The translations under genes were made by a program, and so were the position numbers. Below, piece after piece: positions 1 through 7,681 of a DNA stretch of 62,976 nt. The first letter of the stretch is position 1. Every line of letters begins with the position of its first letter. The notes below the pieces were generated by a model. It worked only from the letters and a program-made list of their open reading frames with translations, ran no database searches and was not told the DNA's origin. Source of the stretch: Chloroflexi bacterium TSY (GTDB lineage Bacteria; Chloroflexota; Anaerolineae; Caldilineales; Caldilineaceae); NCBI GenBank assembly GCA_019217005.1, contig JAHBNG010000085.1, forward strand, positions 1 through 62,976. The letters are read 5' to 3'.

Positions 1-1255
1 AGGCATCATTGGCGGTGAAGAAACCGATTAAATCTGGTGCTTGCCGAATCAGCAGCGGCAGCGTGAGGGGCATGGCTGCCCACAAACGCCGGGCATGACT
101 GCGAGTGATGAGTCCCCCTGTTACCTTGCCCTCGACATCACCCAGCAACAGATTCAGCGCCTCGCGGAAGGGCAGGTAAGGGTCGCCAATGCCAGTGTAT
201 GCGTTGCAGTAACCGGTTACGACCAACAGGCTAGCGTCCTTCTCCTGACTGCGGCGGGCGAATTCCTGCACCAACATAGTCTTGCCCCGTCCCGGACCGC
301 CAATGATGAACAGCGGCTGACCCACGCCCATGCGAACGTCGTCCAGTACTGCGCCCAGATCCGCTAGTTCTCGTTTGCGCGCGACGAAGATGGGACCTTG
401 TGGTTCGGGTTCTCCATCTTCGCGCAGCAAATCAGGCAGTGATAATGTGACTGGGCGAGAGGGTGAATGAATCGCCTTGTCGGGAAGTAGTAAACGTTTC
501 GCCTTGATCGCCACATACAGCGCCTCTGTCTCTTTGTCCGGCTCTACACCCAACTCTTCTGATAGGATGCGTTTGCACTCTTGGTATTGACGCAGTGTGG
601 TTGTGTGTTGACCCGTCCAGGAGTAGAGTTGCATCAGATGGCGGTGGGTCGGTTCGTGCAGTGGGTCCAGTGCCAGCCAGCGTTGCGCCAGTTGGATGGC
701 AGGCTCGTATTCGCCTTCTTGTACATGGGCATGGACCAATTTTTCCAGCATATTCGCCAGTTCTTGGCGCAGGCTATGCGTATGGAGGGACTGCCAATCG
801 TCAAATTCAGGACTATCCGCCAGCGTAAAGCCAGCCATAAAGTCCGCCTGATAAAGTGCTACGGCTGTAGTCAAGCTCGATACGCAATCACCACAGACTT
901 CGTCGTCAGCGGCGTGATCGTGGATGCGAGCGGTTGCCGCCCTCCGCTGAAACTCATTGACATCGATCCAGAGATCGGTTTGCGGGTTCAGATTGATGGT
1001 CCGCCGGTCGGTGACGAACCACACCTCGCCCAATGTTTTTCTGAGCACCGAGAGCATACGGGCTAGGTCGACGCGGGCCTCGCGTTGGCTGTAGTCGGGC
1101 CAGAGCAGCGTCGCTAGCATATCGCGGCTATGCGCTTTGCGTTCGACAGCGAGGTAGACGAAGAGCGCCAGGGCTTTGCGTCGACCCAGGTCAAGCTGGA
1201 CGCCTTCTCTTTCAATGCATGGGGGACCGAGTAGATAGAGCTTCAGATTTGCCAT
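1..1255 (-). CDS. SARP/BTAD-family transcriptional activator with AAA ATPase domain (3' end outside window)
   Basis: The minus strand is open from an ATG at 1255 to the window edge, about 418 codons with no stop. It starts MANLKLYLLGPPCIEREG. Residues 1-100 fit the winged-helix DNA-binding domain of OmpR/SARP type (GRRKALALFVYLAVERKAHS, ATLLWPDYSQREARVDLARM). Residues 110-250 fit the bacterial transcriptional activator domain (BTAD; YQADFMAGF, QRWLALDPLHEPTHRHLMQL, CKRILSEELGVEPD). A P-loop module then begins near residue 290 (FVARKRELADL) with Walker A GGPGRGKT. Upstream of the start, GAGGAT serves as ribosome-binding site. The family binds direct repeats near -35 and activates transcription; three matching repeat arrays lie within 7 kb, the nearest just upstream and divergent. 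Domain assignment is sure; target genes are inference. Missing C-terminus is usually a TPR region. Confidence 0.9.
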   Translation of the reverse strand, partial: MANLKLYLLGPPCIEREGVQLDLGRRKALALFVYLAVERKAHSRDMLATLLWPDYSQREARVDLARMLSVLRKTLGEVWFVTDRRTINLNPQTDLWIDVNEFQRRAATARIHDHAADDEVCGDCVSSLTTAVALYQADFMAGFTLADSPEFDDWQSLHTHSLRQELANMLEKLVHAHVQEGEYEPAIQLAQRWLALDPLHEPTHRHLMQLYSWTGQHTTTLRQYQECKRILSEELGVEPDKETEALYVAIKAKRLLLPDKAIHSPSRPVTLSLPDLLREDGEPEPQGPIFVARKRELADLGAVLDDVRMGVGQPLFIIGGPGRGKTMLVQEFARRSQEKDASLLVVTGYCNAYTGIGDPYLPFREALNLLLGDVEGKVTGGLITRSHARRLWAAMPLTLPLLIRQAPDLIGFFTANDA

Positions 1256-1365
1256 GGAAAATCCTCGAATCGGCGCAAGACTCACAGCAGTAAAAGTGGG
1301 AGCGTTGTCAAATGCAGGATGCCAACTGTATCCAGCTATTCATTATAACATGTGTTTGTTGTGAT

Positions 1366-1432
1366 TTGAGAGGGTCTTGCGAGGATTTGATACTCGTTTT
1401 GCGGGACTTCTGCGAGGGTCATCGGCTATGGT
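1366..1432 (+). promoter_or_regulatory. SARP-type operator/promoter 1 (subtilase gene)
   Basis: Repeats TTGAGAGG (1366), TTGCGAGG (1377), TTGCGGGA (1399) and CTGCGAGGG (1410) are spaced 11, 22 and 11 bp. The presumed -10 TATGGT starts at 1427, 17 bp after the start of the last repeat. The same spacing recurs at two other promoters (5253-5319 and 6904-6981). The subtilase start lies 62 bp downstream of the -10. Confidence 0.7.
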
Positions 1433-1494
1433 AAGAGATAATGATTTCATTAAGCATTCAAAACAGTTCAAGTTAATTAGGAAGAAAGAAAGAA

Positions 1495-2610
1495 ATGCAT
1501 ACACTATTACGCACAACAATCATTATTTTAACGCTGGCCACTATCTGCGTTGGGGGGTGTGGCAATCGCAGCAAACTTATGCCCAGCATGATCCTGTCGA
1601 TTTGGCTCCCTCCAATAGCCAGCTGTTTTTACCACTGATTGTAAATTCAAGTGATCCAGCAGATACAACTGTATATGAGCCGGCACCAAGCAACCACCAA
1701 GAGTCTAACTATGATCTGCTCTTTCCGGAACTTTGGGGGTTCCACAACACCGGACAAAAGGGTGGCCCTCCAGACAAGGACATTGATGCACCCGAAGCCT
1801 GGGGGCTCTTATCCAACACCCAGACACCAGAAGTCGTGGTGGCCTTGATCGATACCGGTGTAGACTATGCTCATGAAGACCTTGCAGCCAACATGTGGAT
1901 CAACACAGCCGAGATCGCGGACAACAACGTTGACGACGACGGCAACGGCTACATAGACGACTACTATGGCTTTGACTGCCTTGCCGGCCAGGGCAGCGCA
2001 ATGGATGATAACGGCCACGGTACCCACGTAGCTGGCACCATCGGTGCAGCCCACAACAGGATAGGGGTGATGGGCGTTGCGCCGCGGGTCAAGATCATGG
2101 CGTTGAAGGCATTTGACATCTGGGGCGTCGGTCGGCTCTCTGCCATTCTCGATTGTATCGAGTACGCAACCGTGATGAAGGCTGAACATAACGTCAACAT
2201 TGTTGCCATCAATGCCAGTTGGGGTGGTGATCGCTACATCCAGGAGCTGTATGACGCAATCGCAGAGGCTGGGCGGGAAGGCATAATGGTTAGTGCCTCC
2301 GGTGGCAACGATGGACGCAACACTGATATCTTGCCCCAGTACCCATCCGCATATGATCTGCCCAACGTCGTGGCGGTAGCGGCCTCTGACAGGAAAGACA
2401 AGTTGGCAGAGTTTCTGCCTCCTCCCTTTCATCACTATTCGGGATCGAACTGGGGCCACCAATCGGTAGATCTCGTTGCACCTGGGGTCGAAATCTTAAG
2501 CACCAGTCGCTGGCATGACTATTCCTTCAAGAGCGGTACGTCGATGGCGGCGCCCCTTGTAACCGGTGCCGCCGTCCTGCTACAGGAGCAGTATCCGCAA
2601 CTCGGTATCA
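1495..2610 (+). pseudogene. Secreted subtilase (S8 peptidase), frameshifted after the signal peptide and cut at the 3' end by an IS
   Basis: A secretory signal starts at ATG 1495 behind an AGGAAG-rich ribosome-binding site: MHTLLRTTIIILTLATICVGG. The mature protein is read in another frame from about 1557 (VWQSQQTYAQHD, then QLFLPLIVNSS). The switch falls on a run of six G at 1552-1557; one more G would join the two frames. The protease domain shows all catalytic motifs: Asp in ALIDTGVDY, His in NGHGTHVAGT, oxyanion Asn in SASGGNDG and Ser in SGTSMAAPLVTG. The reading runs into the IS at 2611, losing the C-terminus beyond LLQEQYPQLG. Secreted subtilases often mature peptides or degrade extracellular protein; a role with the nearby small secreted peptides is only inference. 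The G-run frameshift could be a sequencing error, a phase switch or decay. Confidence 0.85.
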
Positions 2611-4078
2611 CTTTACTTTCTGGTAAAAGAAAAGAGATGAGGTGAGAAATGTGACAAAAAGCGGTTAGCGTTTCATCCTAAAGGTAGCGAAACCAAAAAG
2701 GAGGAAGGAATGCTAACCGCACCAGAAATAACTATAGCAGTACTGATGAATGTATTGCAAGTAACGCCGGTGGGAACAAACGTAAATGTAATGCGTCTGA
2801 TGTGGGCGATGATGAATGGGTCGTTTCTGAAAAGTCGAGGAGCAATCCATAGTGGATTGAGTGAAAGCGGTTTGAAGATGAGGATCCGAAGCTGGTGGAG
2901 CTTTCGATATGGATCATGGGATATTGCAAGCCTGCTCTCATCGTGGCAAGAAGAAGTGGAGTGGAAAGGGAATGGGAGGCAAAAAAGTTAGAAGGATACC
3001 GAGTGAAAAGCATAGATATCACAGGGTTCTGGCGACCGAAGCTGCAAGGGAAAGTGAACCGACTCTATAACTCAACGGCTCGTCGGGCATTGCCGCGCTC
3101 ATCTTTGGAGTGATGATAAGCTCGGGGAGATAGGCGGGAAACGAGTGCCACTGCTCAAGGCAATCATGAGATGCGAGGTAGGCACAAAGGAAAGTGAGTT
3201 TCGGAAAAAGCTGCTGAAAGAGACAAGAAATCACTGGAGTCAGACGAAGTGGCGGTGGTCGATGCCGGGTTTACAATCAGAGAAATGCTAGAAAGCGACG
3301 TCGACCGATTTGTCCTTCGGGAAGCGATTAACTGCACAGCGCGCCGCAATGAGTTACCCGAACGTAAGGAAAAAGGCAGACCACCCGAATATGGTGATAT
3401 TGTGCGTCCGCTCTCTCGATGCTATAGGGGAAAGCGACTCGAGGCCACAACTCCAGACTCGTTTGGTCAATTTGTCTATAGTGGTCGCCTGATTCGCTAT
3501 CAAGCATGGCACAATCTCGTCCCCAGGACAACCAAGGTGGATACAGCCAACCGCACCTATTCGATTTACGTCTTTCAGGATCCTGCTTATCACACACCTT
3601 TGGTTCTGGCGACCGTCATGGCTTTACAAGCTGAAACCATTTATCTTTTCTCTCTGGAGCTTCATCAAGCAGATGATTGGCTTACATCGTCAATTTGTTC
3701 ATGCCGATGAGGCTTGCTTCCGCTTACCTGAACTGGGGCTGCTGGCTGGCAATCTTCTTTCCCATTTAGCCGCTTCTCTTCCTCCCATACCGACTGGCTA
3801 CTGGGATCGAGAGCCTCAAGCCACTCCCGGCAGGCTGCGCCGCGTTCTCTCGAGTGCTCTTTTTCCAACTCCCGACCAACTCGACCCTGACTTTCGGAAA
3901 AAGGCCTCGGTTTCACACCATTTCCCTAAAGGCGTTCTCGCTCATCGCCGCCTCAATGCCGCTGCTTAAACTAGCCGAGCACTATTTTTACATTTTATCC
4001 CGTTTTTTCAGGGTGGATTCTTTTTTCCGCCCCTTTCGGTTTGCCCTTTGTCACTCAAGCCTTTACCAGAAAGTAAAG
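2611..4078 (+). mobile_element. IS element, family A copy 1 (DDE transposase, degenerate)
   Basis: Terminal inverted repeats CTTTACTTTCTGGTAAA are at 2611 and, inverted, at 4061-4078. The internal sequence is homologous to the second copy at 38572-40070, but shorter and full of small indels. The flanks do not match (TATCA before, ATTTA after), so there is no target duplication; the left flank is a broken subtilase and the right flank a broken GNAT-like gene. This fits recombination between IS copies or an adjacent deletion rather than a simple insertion. Confidence 0.88.
2710..3969 (+). pseudogene. Transposase of IS family A copy 1, multiply frameshifted
   Basis: It begins MLTAPEITIAVLMNVLQVTP after GGAGG at 2700-2706. 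Compared with the copy at 38671-39961 it lost one G near 2970, one C near 3093 and one G near 3124, with another indel near 3225. It also lacks about 25 bp near 3657 that would encode ERWPVEHPPLASKQ, which contains the likely third catalytic acidic residue. The first acidic motif VVDAGF survives near 3258. The copy is therefore dead. By residue pattern it is a DDE transposase of IS4/IS701 style; the exact family is uncertain. Confidence 0.85.
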
Positions 4079-4463
4079 ATTTACAAAATGTGTCCAGGTA
4101 GTGTAAAGACATGGCTTGGGCATGAATATCCTTGCCTGGGTCAGACCAATGCCGCAACAGCGGCAGGATGGCCTGCAAAACGGCAAATGCATCGGTGAAT
4201 GGAGGTATTAGAAAGAAGTCGCCGATGTTATTGGGCAGCATGACGACTCCGCCAACTTTGCGACCATCCTGGCAAATCCAAAAGCAGAACGGAACGTCTT
4301 TGAGGTCGGAATATTGCTCGGCAAAGCTTTGCGTAAAATCTTCGTTGACGCGCCGGTAGACAACCCAGGCCTTGACGAATGCGACATTCGAAGCGCGGTG
4401 TAAAGAAAACCCCTGCTTCAGTTCATACCGATCTGTATCTTGTGAGTAAGTTGAATAGTCCAT
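4079..4463 (-). pseudogene. GNAT-like acetyltransferase, 3' end removed by IS
   Basis: The start is ATG 4463 (MDYSTYSQDTDRYEL). About 128 native codons remain (ASNVAFVKAWVVYRRVNEDF, FWICQDGRKVGGVVMLPNNI) before the frame enters the IS at 4078 and stops at 4008 with IS-derived residues. The region DGRKVGGVVMLPNNIGDFFLIPPF resembles the strand pair of the GNAT fold before the acetyl-CoA loop, which would lie in the lost part. The assignment is from pattern only. Its partner sequence is not found on the other side of the IS, so the remainder was lost or moved. Confidence 0.5.
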
Positions 4464-4665
4464 TGCCAATCTTGCCTTTCTTTAATATTCCCACAAGCGG
4501 ACCCAATAGATAACGCTTTGGATTGCTCATGGGAAACCCTCGGCAGAGGACCCGAGACAGGGCGTTGCATTGCAAACAGAGGACGTTTTGTCTCAGAGAC
4601 AGGAACCAGCCCAAAATCCATACTCATTGTAGCATATCTCGCAGCCGGCTACTATCCTGTAGTCT

Positions 4666-4880
4666 CAGTAGATCCAAATTTGGCGTTTTTGGCGATTTTC
4701 AGTCGAGATTGCAGGGATTTTGGAGTCATTTATTCAGATTTCGGTTACAGAAAACAACCTATTTCATATCTGAAAATCGCCCAAATCTAACGCAAAAACT
4801 AGATATCGACCGGCAAATTTGTATTTATGTCAACTGTTTAGCCAGAATTCTCTCTCAAAACCTGAAATTTGGATCTACTG
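4666..4880 (+). mobile_element. 215-bp MITE, copy 1
   Basis: The element is bounded by CAGTAGATCCAAATTT and its inverse AAATTTGGATCTACTG, and flanked on both sides by AGTCT (4661-4665, 4881-4885). By eye it is identical in length and sequence to copies at 45628-45842 and 51249-51463. The first 14 bases of its ends match the ends of the tyrosine-recombinase element at 7582-9975. An apparent short reading frame inside all copies is not supported as a gene. Confidence 0.9.
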
Positions 4881-4898
4881 AGTCTCGACGGGGTTCAT

Positions 4899-5020
4899 TA
4901 GAGATTATAAGGATTCAGAAGATGGGACACGGATGAACACAGATTTCACGGATTGACTCTGGGATAATCCGTGTTCATCCTGAAAATCCGTGTCCTATTT
5001 TTCAATCCCTATAATGTCTA
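4899..5020. repeat. Short palindromic repeat element with ATTATAAGGATT ends
   Basis: The ends TAGAGATTATAAGGATTCA (4899) and the inverse TCAATCCCTATAATGTCTA (5002-5020) form imperfect terminal repeats. Inside, GGACACGGAT and ATCCGTGTCC form the base of a further hairpin around ACAGATTTCACGGATT. A relative with the same ends but a different interior lies at 37697-37776. It is non-coding and MITE-like. The rest of this intergenic stretch to 5250 holds nothing I recognise. Confidence 0.55.
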
Positions 5021-5252
5021 TTTCACTTTGGGGTGATTTTTCAAGGCAACGCTTTCTACAAGCCCGTCATTCTGAGCCATCACGAAGACGGGAATTGCTT
5101 CGACGCGAAAATCGACACAATCCAACCGTTTTTAGTCGAGGAAGGCGAAGAAGCCCTCGTTCCAAGACAACGATTCTCGGCCATCCCCAACGAGTCGACC
5201 AAGCCTAAGTAGTGCTTGGAAGGCGGGATTCTTCTTCTCTTTAGTCAGGAGA

Positions 5253-5319
5253 TTGGGAGAATTTTGCGAGGGTTTGGCACCGCTTTTGCGAGATCGCTGC
5301 GAGGGTCGCCAGCTATGCT
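5253..5319 (+). promoter_or_regulatory. SARP-type operator/promoter 2
   Basis: TTGGGAGA (5253), TTGCGAGG (5264), TTGCGAGA (5286) and CTGCGAGGG (5297) repeat with 11, 22 and 11 bp spacing; -10 TATGCT begins at 5314, again 17 bp after the last repeat start. It precedes the short-gene operon at 5382-6500 by about 60 bp. Confidence 0.7.
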
Positions 5320-5381
5320 GAAGGCACAAATGCTTTCACAACAGTTCAGTTAAACATCTGAAGTCTACAAAGGACATGAAC

Positions 5382-5663
5382 ATGAACAAACAAACGACAG
5401 GCAACTTGCTTGCGAACTTTCGTCAGCAGGGTGCAATACGAAAGAGAGCTTCTTTCTTTGGCAAGCAGATCGGTGCTTCGTCGGTGGAGAGAATGTTAGA
5501 TGCATTTGCCTCCGCAGGATTGACGCTCTCAGAGCCAAGCTTCTTTGGCGTTACGCTCAGAGAGTATGCCAGCTCGCACCAGACAGATCGGCCTGCACCT
5601 GTGCAGAGACAGATGATTGTACTGCCGCAACGCTCACGCAGTGACCTGTTGCTGGCTGCATAG
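5382..5663 (+). CDS. Small protein of unknown function, first gene of SARP-type operon
   Basis: I chose ATG 5382 (MNKQTTGNLLANFRQQGA) because AGGA at 5371-5374 sits 7 bp away; ATG 5376 is also possible but too close. It encodes 93 residues with a basic N-terminal half (GAIRKRASFFGKQIGASSVE), a short hydrophobic stretch (LDAFASAGLTLSEPSFFGVT) and an Arg/Ser-rich end. There is no signal peptide, Cys pair or known motif. It directly follows promoter 2. A role as a precursor peptide or small effector is possible, but nothing in the sequence proves it. Confidence 0.6.
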   Translation: MNKQTTGNLLANFRQQGAIRKRASFFGKQIGASSVERMLDAFASAGLTLSEPSFFGVTLREYASSHQTDRPAPVQRQMIVLPQRSRSDLLLAA

Positions 5664-5778
5664 ATTCTGAAACTTATATGGAGATTGGCTCATCTACAAC
5701 AAACGTGCGCGACAAGCTTTTCTCTCAGAGAGTCGACGGTTTGCACACAGTTTGAAGATGAGTATGGGAGATTTCATC

Positions 5779-6009
5779 ATGAATATTCTAGTGACTGGAC
5801 AGCTTACATATATCACAAAGCAAGTCGTGAAGCGACTGAAGGATGCAGGTTATCAGGTTCGTTTCTCAGCTAGTGAGAGAGAAGATGAGACAGCACAAAA
5901 CGCGGCCTGGATCATCAACGGCCTACGTGCGCTATCGCTCAACAACCCTGACAGCGGTTACGGTCCATTAAGCCAGGTACTACAGCAGCTTGTACCCAAT
6001 GCAACGTAA
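5779..6009 (+). CDS. Small protein with Rossmann-like N-terminus, unknown function
   Basis: ATG 5779 lies 8 bp after GGGAG. The 76-residue product begins MNILVTGQLTYITKQVVKRL followed by DAGYQVRFSASE, which mimics the beta-alpha-beta opening of NAD-dependent epimerases (consensus MNILVTGGxGxIG). The glycine-rich loop is not conserved (GQLTYIT) and the rest of an epimerase is absent. It may be a decayed fragment or a short gene converging on that look. It lies in line with the genes at 5382 and 6159 and could share promoter 2. Confidence 0.5.
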   Translation: MNILVTGQLTYITKQVVKRLKDAGYQVRFSASEREDETAQNAAWIINGLRALSLNNPDSGYGPLSQVLQQLVPNAT

Positions 6010-6158
6010 GGTTGGAGTAGCGCCCTCAAGCAACATTCTTTCCCTCAGCAAAAATCACTGATGTGCTGCTGGGGTATCAACAGCAACAGGCAATAAAATA
6101 CTTAAAACAACGCCATCCGCAATAGCAAAGTGGATGGTCAGAAAAGGAAGAATTTAAG

Positions 6159-6500
6159 ATGGATCAATCTAAGGTACAGATAACAGAATTGCAGAAAGAA
6201 GCGCTCGACGTTCAAGAGAAAATCGAGGATCTGAGTCAGCAGCATGAAATCATACAGTCGGTTCTCAATCGACTCGTCCACCACTTGGAGCAGATTGAGG
6301 CAACACCTGCGCCTGAGCTGACGCCCAGAACGTATGAGGAGTACATGGGGCGTCTGGTTCGCGGTTCGTTCCGCCCGATTAATCGTTTACATCCGGCGAA
6401 GGTCAAAAAAGCAGCGCAGCACAGTCCGGTACATCAAGAAAGCGTGTTGAAGATTGGGATGCTCGGGCCCTATGTTGACTACTCAACTGTCGCGTGTTGA
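6159..6500 (+). CDS. Coiled-coil small protein, unknown function
   Basis: It is 113 residues from ATG 6159, preceded by AAAAGGAAG. Residues 1-50 (VQITELQKEALDVQEKIEDL, HEIIQSVLNRLVHHLEQIEA) show heptad spacing typical of a coiled coil. The remainder is basic and proline-containing (RTYEEYMGRLVRGSFRPINR). No signal peptide is visible. It is the last gene of the row behind promoter 2. I do not recognise the family. Confidence 0.55.
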   Translation: MDQSKVQITELQKEALDVQEKIEDLSQQHEIIQSVLNRLVHHLEQIEATPAPELTPRTYEEYMGRLVRGSFRPINRLHPAKVKKAAQHSPVHQESVLKIGMLGPYVDYSTVAC

Positions 6501-6700
6501 GGAATAAGAATCTTCTAACTTGTACGTTTTATTTGAGAATTGAGATTGGGAGATTAGAGACTACACGAGCCGAATCTCTTAATCTCTCATCATGCCTATC
6601 GTCCAAACTGCACCGGTCCTATGGGACCTGTTACCGAATCCTATAGACGGATGTTCAGGTGATGGGCCGCCGCCCTAGCCACTCATTTTTTTCAGTAGCA

Positions 6701-6788
6701 GCAAAAGTCGGGTACAAATTTTTCATGCAAACAGAGGGCTGCTCTAGGATTTCACCCCTTATGGTCATTTTTTGTACCCGACTTTTGC
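6701..6788. repeat. 18-bp perfect inverted repeat
   Basis: GCAAAAGTCGGGTACAAA (6701-6718) is repeated inverted at 6771-6788 with a 52-bp loop. It lies in a gene-free stretch (6501-7040). It may be a small mobile element end pair or an mRNA hairpin; no target duplication is obvious. Confidence 0.6.
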
Positions 6789-6838
6789 CGTAGCTGTTTT
6801 TTTTCGGCAACCCCTGATCAGCCAAATAGACGATGGAA

Positions 6839-6865
6839 GCCCTGGCCCCAAACCAGGGCATTTTT
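6839..6865 (+). terminator. Rho-independent terminator
   Basis: GCCCTGG, loop CCCCAAA, then CCAGGGC followed by ATTTTT. It would end transcription from the 5382-6500 gene row before promoter 3. Confidence 0.65.
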
Positions 6866-6903
6866 CCGTTTCTTGACCATACCATTTTAATAGAGGTCTT
6901 GAT

Positions 6904-6981
6904 TTGCGAGGGGAATGCAGAGATGTTGCGGGGGATTGACGCCCGTTTTGGGGGAGTTCTGCGAGGGTTGGCGACTATACT
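6904..6981 (+). promoter_or_regulatory. SARP-type operator/promoter 3 (secreted peptide genes)
   Basis: TTGCGAGG (6904), ATGCAGAG (6915), TTGCGGGG (6926), TTGGGGGA (6948) and CTGCGAGGG (6959) lie on an 11-bp pitch. The -10 TATACT starts at 6976, 17 bp after the last repeat start as in promoters 1 and 2. The peptide start codon is 59 bp downstream of the -10. Confidence 0.72.
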
Positions 6982-7040
6982 GAGGGCAGTTACGAAAACG
7001 GTACGATCAAAGTACAACTTACCAGAAAGGATGATAAACG

Positions 7041-7214
7041 ATGAAAACCAAAGTTATTTTTGCTCTAGTCGCTGTCTTGATGCTCTTGGCGACCACCACG
7101 CCGTTTGCCCACGCCGCATCGTTCCCAGACGAGGCTGTTATCGTTTGGAATGAGTGCGACGAAGAGTCAGGCGAGGAATGTGATAATGGTGAGTCTTATA
7201 TCTGGGGTGACTAA
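7041..7214 (+). CDS. Secreted acidic peptide precursor, copy 1
   Basis: It has 57 codons from ATG 7041, with GAAAGGATG as ribosome-binding site. MKTKVIFALVAVLMLLATTT followed by PFAHA is a textbook signal peptide with probable cleavage after AHA, leaving a 32-residue acidic peptide. The mature part holds VIVWNECDEE, GEECD and C-terminal YIWGD, with two cysteines eight residues apart. A tandem paralogue follows 38 bp downstream. It sits directly behind a SARP-type promoter and near a secreted protease. It could be a signal peptide, bacteriocin-like or structural peptide; no family is recognised. Confidence 0.8.
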   Translation: MKTKVIFALVAVLMLLATTTPFAHAASFPDEAVIVWNECDEESGEECDNGESYIWGD

Positions 7215-7252
7215 ACGGTTTCATAACAATTCACAAGAAAGGATGATAAACG

Positions 7253-7426
7253 ATGAATACAAAAATTGTTTTTGCTCTAGTCGCTATCTTGATACTCTCA
7301 GCAGCCACCACGCCGTTTGTTCACGCCGCACCATTCGCAGACGGGCCTGTTATCGTTTGGAATGAGTGCGACGAAGAGACAGGTGAGGAGTGCGATGATG
7401 ATGAGGCTTATATCTGGGGGGATTGA
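7253..7426 (+). CDS. Secreted acidic peptide precursor, copy 2
   Basis: It is a tandem duplicate of the gene at 7041, also 57 codons, with the same AGAAAGGATG ribosome-binding context. The signal peptide MNTKIVFALVAILIL ends in VHA. The mature part again contains VIVWNECDEE, EECDD and YIWGD and ends at the same residue. Differences cluster in the first six mature residues (PFADGP versus SFPDEA) and the acidic stretch, while the core and the C-terminus are kept. That pattern suggests selection on the mature peptide. It is probably cotranscribed with copy 1. Confidence 0.8.
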   Translation: MNTKIVFALVAILILSAATTPFVHAAPFADGPVIVWNECDEETGEECDDDEAYIWGD

Positions 7427-7681
7427 ATGGCTTCATAACAACCCATAAAAAAGACCAGTCGCCCATGAAAACCAATATTGGTTTAGGTGCGATGGCTCCT
7501 AAGAAACTTGCTTTTCAGTTTCTCGAGAGCCGTGGCGGACGAATCCTTTGCATTCATGGCGAAACATACGCATTCCAGACTCAGTAGATCCAAATTCCTG
7601 CGGAGTCGCCATGCATGGCGCAGCGTTCTCTATTACACGCAGTAGGCCAAAAAAGGGGTAAAATAGCCCTAGGAGGCCAAA

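Noticed and set aside
581..1066. Plus-strand frame of 161 codons at the left end
   Set aside because: It is the shadow of the SARP/BTAD gene, whose minus-strand frame has clear domain motifs and a ribosome-binding site.
4523..4936. Repeated short protein frame (QKTTYFISENRPNLTQK) in all three 215-bp MITEs
   Set aside because: The copies are identical elements with no ribosome-binding site; the frame starts and ends at different places depending on flanking DNA. No evidence of coding.
6655..7017. Minus-strand frame of 120 codons over the peptide promoter
   Set aside because: It covers the SARP repeats, a terminator and an inverted repeat; composition and motif content do not suggest a gene.
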